NCBI GenBank assembly: GCA_019426215.1
Contig: CM033401.1
Coordinates: 11,909,134 to 11,973,133, forward strand
Direction of reading: 5' to 3'
Origin: Buddleja alternifolia
Taxonomy: Eukaryota; Streptophyta; Magnoliopsida; Lamiales; Scrophulariaceae
DNA length: 64,000 nt
Shown here: piece by piece, positions 60,772 to 64,000 of the stretch
Layout of the letters: each line of letters begins with the position of its first letter
Numbering within the stretch: position 1 is the first letter of the stretch
Notes under the pieces: generated by a model
Told to the model about the DNA's origin: nothing
Seen by the model: the letters and a program-made list of their open reading frames with translations, nothing else
The model's database searches: none
Program-made: the position numbers and the translations under genes

Positions 60772-61692
60772 TCAAACCCTGAAAAATAAAACATGAAAAA
60801 TATGAAATATAAATAAATTGTATGATTTGAATAACAAGGTCGTACCAAAAAAGAAAAGAAAAGAAACATATCTATCATTGTCATGTCTTACTGATTATAT
60901 TCAATCTTGATTTTCCCAGCATCAGTGTTTGCAATTACGGAAAATGCTTCTTGAGAGAGATCAATGGTTCCACGACAACCTGGTGGACAATAGTCGACTA
61001 TTCTTACTACGACGTTTTGGCCCGTACAAGGGTGCAACACGCCTTGATTTGTAGCTCCTGTGCATGTAACTTTATAAGTTCTGCCACATGCTGCCCCGTG
61101 GCCCCAAATTGCATCACTAGCAGCTGCGATCATGGTACCGTCGTTCTCATAGCCATTGCACGATGAGGCTGTCACGCATCAAATATATCAACACTAGTTA
61201 TTGAGTATTTAGGTCGAGCACCAGTAAATATACATGTATAACTAAAGTTGAGTGACACATGAAGAGACTGCATAAAACCTTAACATTTACCCCATTGTAT
61301 ATAGTCCAAATTAATTTATATTACTCAAATAAAATTTTGAACCGACTCGAATCTCTTGTGCGAGAGAGTACCCATTACCATCCGCCTTGTTCCTATACAA
61401 ATCGCTATCTTATCTTGCGTATATTGGATAATTTCATCAGGCTAATGGTCATTCATGTGCTTACATCGTGCACATTGGATGTTAAGTGTTACGCGTATAT
61501 TTATATATGTGTACGGAAAAAAGAAAAAAAAAAGAACGAGAGTTATTTTATTTTAATTTTATGTATTTATTGACACTCACGAACATAAGGCGGCGTATAA
61601 TAAGTAGCAGTCCCCTCGTCCGCATATGCTAAGGAAGCAAGGCTCACTACTGCCACCACCACCATTGCCAGAACTCTCATGGTGCTCGACAT
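60772..61692 (-). CDS. EG45-like / plant natriuretic peptide protein 2 (three coding exons)
   Basis: Second secreted member of the EG45-like/PNP family, on the opposite strand to gene 1. My splice model: exon 1 61692-61581 (donor GTGAGT), exon 2 61168-60892 (acceptor GTGACAG), exon 3 60778-60772 (acceptor TTTTCAG), giving 131 residues. The signal peptide (residues 1-24) is rich in Val and Ala and ends SLAYA. The mature protein starts DEGTATYYTPPYVPSSCNGY. Core landmarks are MIAAASDAIWGHGAACGRTY, HPCTGQNVVVRIVDYCPPGC and TIDLSQEAFSVIAN. Exon phases equal those of gene 1, and the last exon codes only for the end of Gln, Val and stop. Compared with gene 1 it has CPPGC instead of CPGC. No damage is seen; probably functional. 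An in-frame second ATG lies four codons after the first. Confidence 0.93.
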
Positions 61693-61780
61693 TCTTTATT
61701 TCTTTTTCTCTACTTTGAAAATTCGTATATATATTTAGTAAGTTTGATTCCTCCGTCGAAAATATTGCAAAATGCTACCC

Positions 61781-61790
61781 CTTTTTATAG
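61781..61790 (-). promoter_or_regulatory. TATA box of EG45 gene 2
   Basis: CTATAAAAAG on the minus strand, about 90 nt upstream of the start codon. This is close to the spacing seen for gene 1 (93 bp) and gives a leader of about 60 nt. Confidence 0.55.
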
Positions 61791-61799
61791 ATGAAAATT

Positions 61800-63690
61800 A
61801 AGAGGTAAAAGCTAAAGTAGCCTATAGTAGTAAAGGGACATGAAATTATCTAATTTTTCCTTCGATCATTTTTTTGCTATATGAGATGGCTTTTTGTTCA
61901 CATCACACGATGTTTTGTGCTCTTGTCCAAGTAATAGGACATTAGGACAACATCAGCTCATCCCAGTTAATCCCTAAATCTTACAAAACATTTCTCTATC
62001 TTTTGGCATCTCAAAAGCATCTTCCATTATCACAACAGCACTTGAAATCAAGTTTTGGAAAAAGATAAAAATAGACAACCAAAATTACTTCGTATAATAA
62101 CCAAATTTACACTTGGAGCCAAAATAAGAATGAATAGTTTTTCCAATCACTGTGATAAGCAATCATATTGTATTGTCTGTCTCCATTGTAAATTTTTTTC
62201 TTTTTGATGAAATGAGATGGCTGCATTTCCCAAATAAATATATTATTAATGTATTACACAGTATACACTGCAAGTCCTTGTGGCACACTCAATGTGTGTG
62301 CTTAATTATTTAAATATTATAAATAAAAATAATGTGTTTATTTACTATTTTATAGCTAAATTTTTTTCAATGTCGTATATGTTGCTTGAAATCATGTAAG
62401 CATAAATTTATCATAATTTATATCATACGTTGTAAGTTGTTATAAATTAATGCAAGAGAAAGATAAAAATAGAAACACAAAGAGCAAAAAATATGTGTAG
62501 AGAAAAAATGAGAGGAGAGGGAGAAACGTGTAAAGAGATAGTGGAAGAGTATGAGAAATTTTTTACTCTAATCAAATTTTAATAGGATAAATGTCATACC
62601 AACATAACATGATGAGCAGACCGAGTTAGTTTTTCTCAGAGCTCCTGCCATTATAAATACCTAGTATAGATTTATTGTGATAAAAAAACCAGTCAATTAT
62701 GACACTTTTTCGGTTAATAACGATTCCCAATCATGTTAAATAAAGCGGCGGATACAATGGCACATGTGGGTCACAGTCATACGCTCATGCGGTTCAGGAA
62801 CGCGCCTCAATATCTTCATCACGTTTTGGAGCAAGATAGAGCAGACATAACTTGGACTAGATATGTAACCTTAAACTCGGGCTTGTCGAGTTAAGGTTTA
62901 GGGTATTCCCTTCGTTTTTGGAAAAAAAAAAAAAACATACTAAAAACATGCTTTTGATTAATATAAAAATAAAACATGATTAAAAACATGCTTTTGATTA
63001 ATATAAAATTTCAAGTTTCTTTTTAGAGATGTAATTATGGGTTTAAGTTGGATGACATATCTATCTGGGGAAATTTTTTTATGATAAAAGTTAAAAAATA
63101 TTATTTTTAGGGATAAGATATGTAGTGTTAAAAGTGTGTTTGGATTAGTTTTTTTTTTTAATGATAATGGTTGAAGTGATATATTTTTTGTTATTAGCAA
63201 TTATTCGGATTGATATGTAGAAAATATTTTTCTTAAACATATCTTAGTCAAACTCATCGATTTAGACATAAAACAATAGCCAAAATGGATCTTATTTTGC
63301 ACGTTGTGTTATTTTGCATTAGAATATGTGATTAATTTGACTCTCGGTGTTGAGAAATAATCTTAAAAAACCTCTATAGTCGATGTGTGAATTGTCAACT
63401 CATGAATAGTAAAATTTCTTCAAAATTAACTAGAGTTTTGAGATATATTTTTTTAAAGTATTTTTGATGATTTGCCAACCAAACATATTAGTTAGAGAAA
63501 AAAATTCTAAGAATTAATTTTTCATAGTAGGAGTCACCAATCAATTAGGGGCTTAAAATTCGAATCCTCATTTTATCGAAAGGCGACAAAATAATATTGT
63601 TCCTTCTTTTACCCTCATCTATCATATCGATTTCTTCTATAGGAGGGTTGAGTTTTATCAAACTAATGCATTATTCTGATTAGGTTTTGA
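61800..63690. other. AT-rich intergenic sequence
   Basis: No gene or element recognised. A direct repeat AAACATGCTTTTGATTAATA occurs at 62943 and 62983. An A14 run lies at 62921-62934. Confidence 0.5.
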
Positions 63691-63693
63691 TGT

Positions 63694-64000
63694 CTATGCT
63701 ATATACCGTTTCATATCGAATAGAGTCGAGGGATTTAAGAGGTTTATAAGCCACCACACATCCCTTTCCGTAGTGCGCCGCATTTTTAAGACAAAAGCCG
63801 TGTAGCTCAGACAATACTTCCTGCAAGGATGTTTTGATGCTGAGAAGACAAATGCACGCAACATCAAGTTTCTAGTAGAATCTCTTGCATCTTTGATTGC
63901 ACGAAAAACAGGCAAATCACTATCAATTCCACAAAGGTTATAGTTGAAGCTAGAGATTCTTGATTATAGTTGAATAAAGTCGAGGTCCTAATTTTACTCA
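63694..64000 (-). other. Unrecognised coding-like segment at the window edge
   Basis: The minus strand has an open frame of 73 codons (63915-63694) and, in another frame, QEVLSELHGFCLKNAAHYGK followed by GCVVAYKPLKSLDSIRYE. The composition is more gene-like than the neighbouring DNA. It may be a frameshifted exon continuing outside the window. I do not recognise the family. Confidence 0.2.

Noticed and set aside
1..64000. CRISPR arrays, operons, ribosome binding sites, bacterial origins
   Set aside because: The window is plant nuclear DNA; the tandem arrays are microsatellites, minisatellites or LTR repeats without CRISPR-like spacer structure.
1..64000. tRNA or rRNA genes
   Set aside because: The only tRNA-like matches are the retrotransposon primer sites at 17568 and 31096; no cloverleaf-like sequence was noticed by eye.

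Overview
This is an AT-rich stretch of flowering-plant (eudicot-type) nuclear DNA. The evidence is intron-split genes with GT-AG borders, L1-type LINEs, Ty1/Copia, Ty3/Gypsy (Athila-, chromovirus- and Tat-like) and CACTA transposons, and long microsatellites. Most of the window is nested transposable-element sequence. Only two genes look intact, and both encode small secreted EG45-like/plant natriuretic peptide proteins (barwin/expansin-like fold). They lie at opposite ends: one on + at 4305-5662, one on - at 61692-60772. They share an exon plan, including a last coding exon of only 7 nt.

Left end (1-12100): the 3' end of a broken L1-type LINE (1-3124), EG45 gene 1, a MITE with long terminal inverted repeats (5860-6264), a possible Helitron (7239-9612), then AT-rich sequence and a block of TTGTTGC-type repeats (11440-12110).

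12620-26160: an antisense remnant resembling the second gene of a CACTA element, with a tandem duplication of about 530 bp. It is interrupted by an antisense Copia solo LTR (14687-25144, target duplication TGTTC). That LTR is itself interrupted by an Athila-like Gypsy element (16046-24877, target duplication ATATC). The Athila copy is rearranged: it has gag and protease, then an extra LTR piece, an inverted piece of pol, and the end of integrase. It has no reverse transcriptase or RNase H.

26800-40277: an antisense LTR-like sequence carrying a complete but mutated Copia element (27740-38378, target duplication AGATA). A non-autonomous CACTA element (28347-30041, target duplication CAA) sits in the Copia 5' LTR and contains a 134-bp-arm hairpin and a minisatellite.

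41640-49130: a dispersed foldback repeat split by about 6.9 kb of debris. The debris holds an antisense CACTA TNP2 transposase interrupted by a candidate 2.1-kb solo LTR, and a truncated antisense LINE. The other, unsplit copy of the repeat lies at 59863-60465.

50270-59860: the integrase/chromodomain end and 3' LTR of a chromovirus, then a Tat-like Gypsy pol remnant. On the opposite strand downstream is a long broken plant-mobile-domain (PMD) plus coiled-coil reading frame. EG45 gene 2 and AT-rich sequence close the window.

The nested target duplications and the solo LTR give a relative order of insertions. No element in the window appears able to move on its own. All identifications come from reading motifs by eye; no database search was run.
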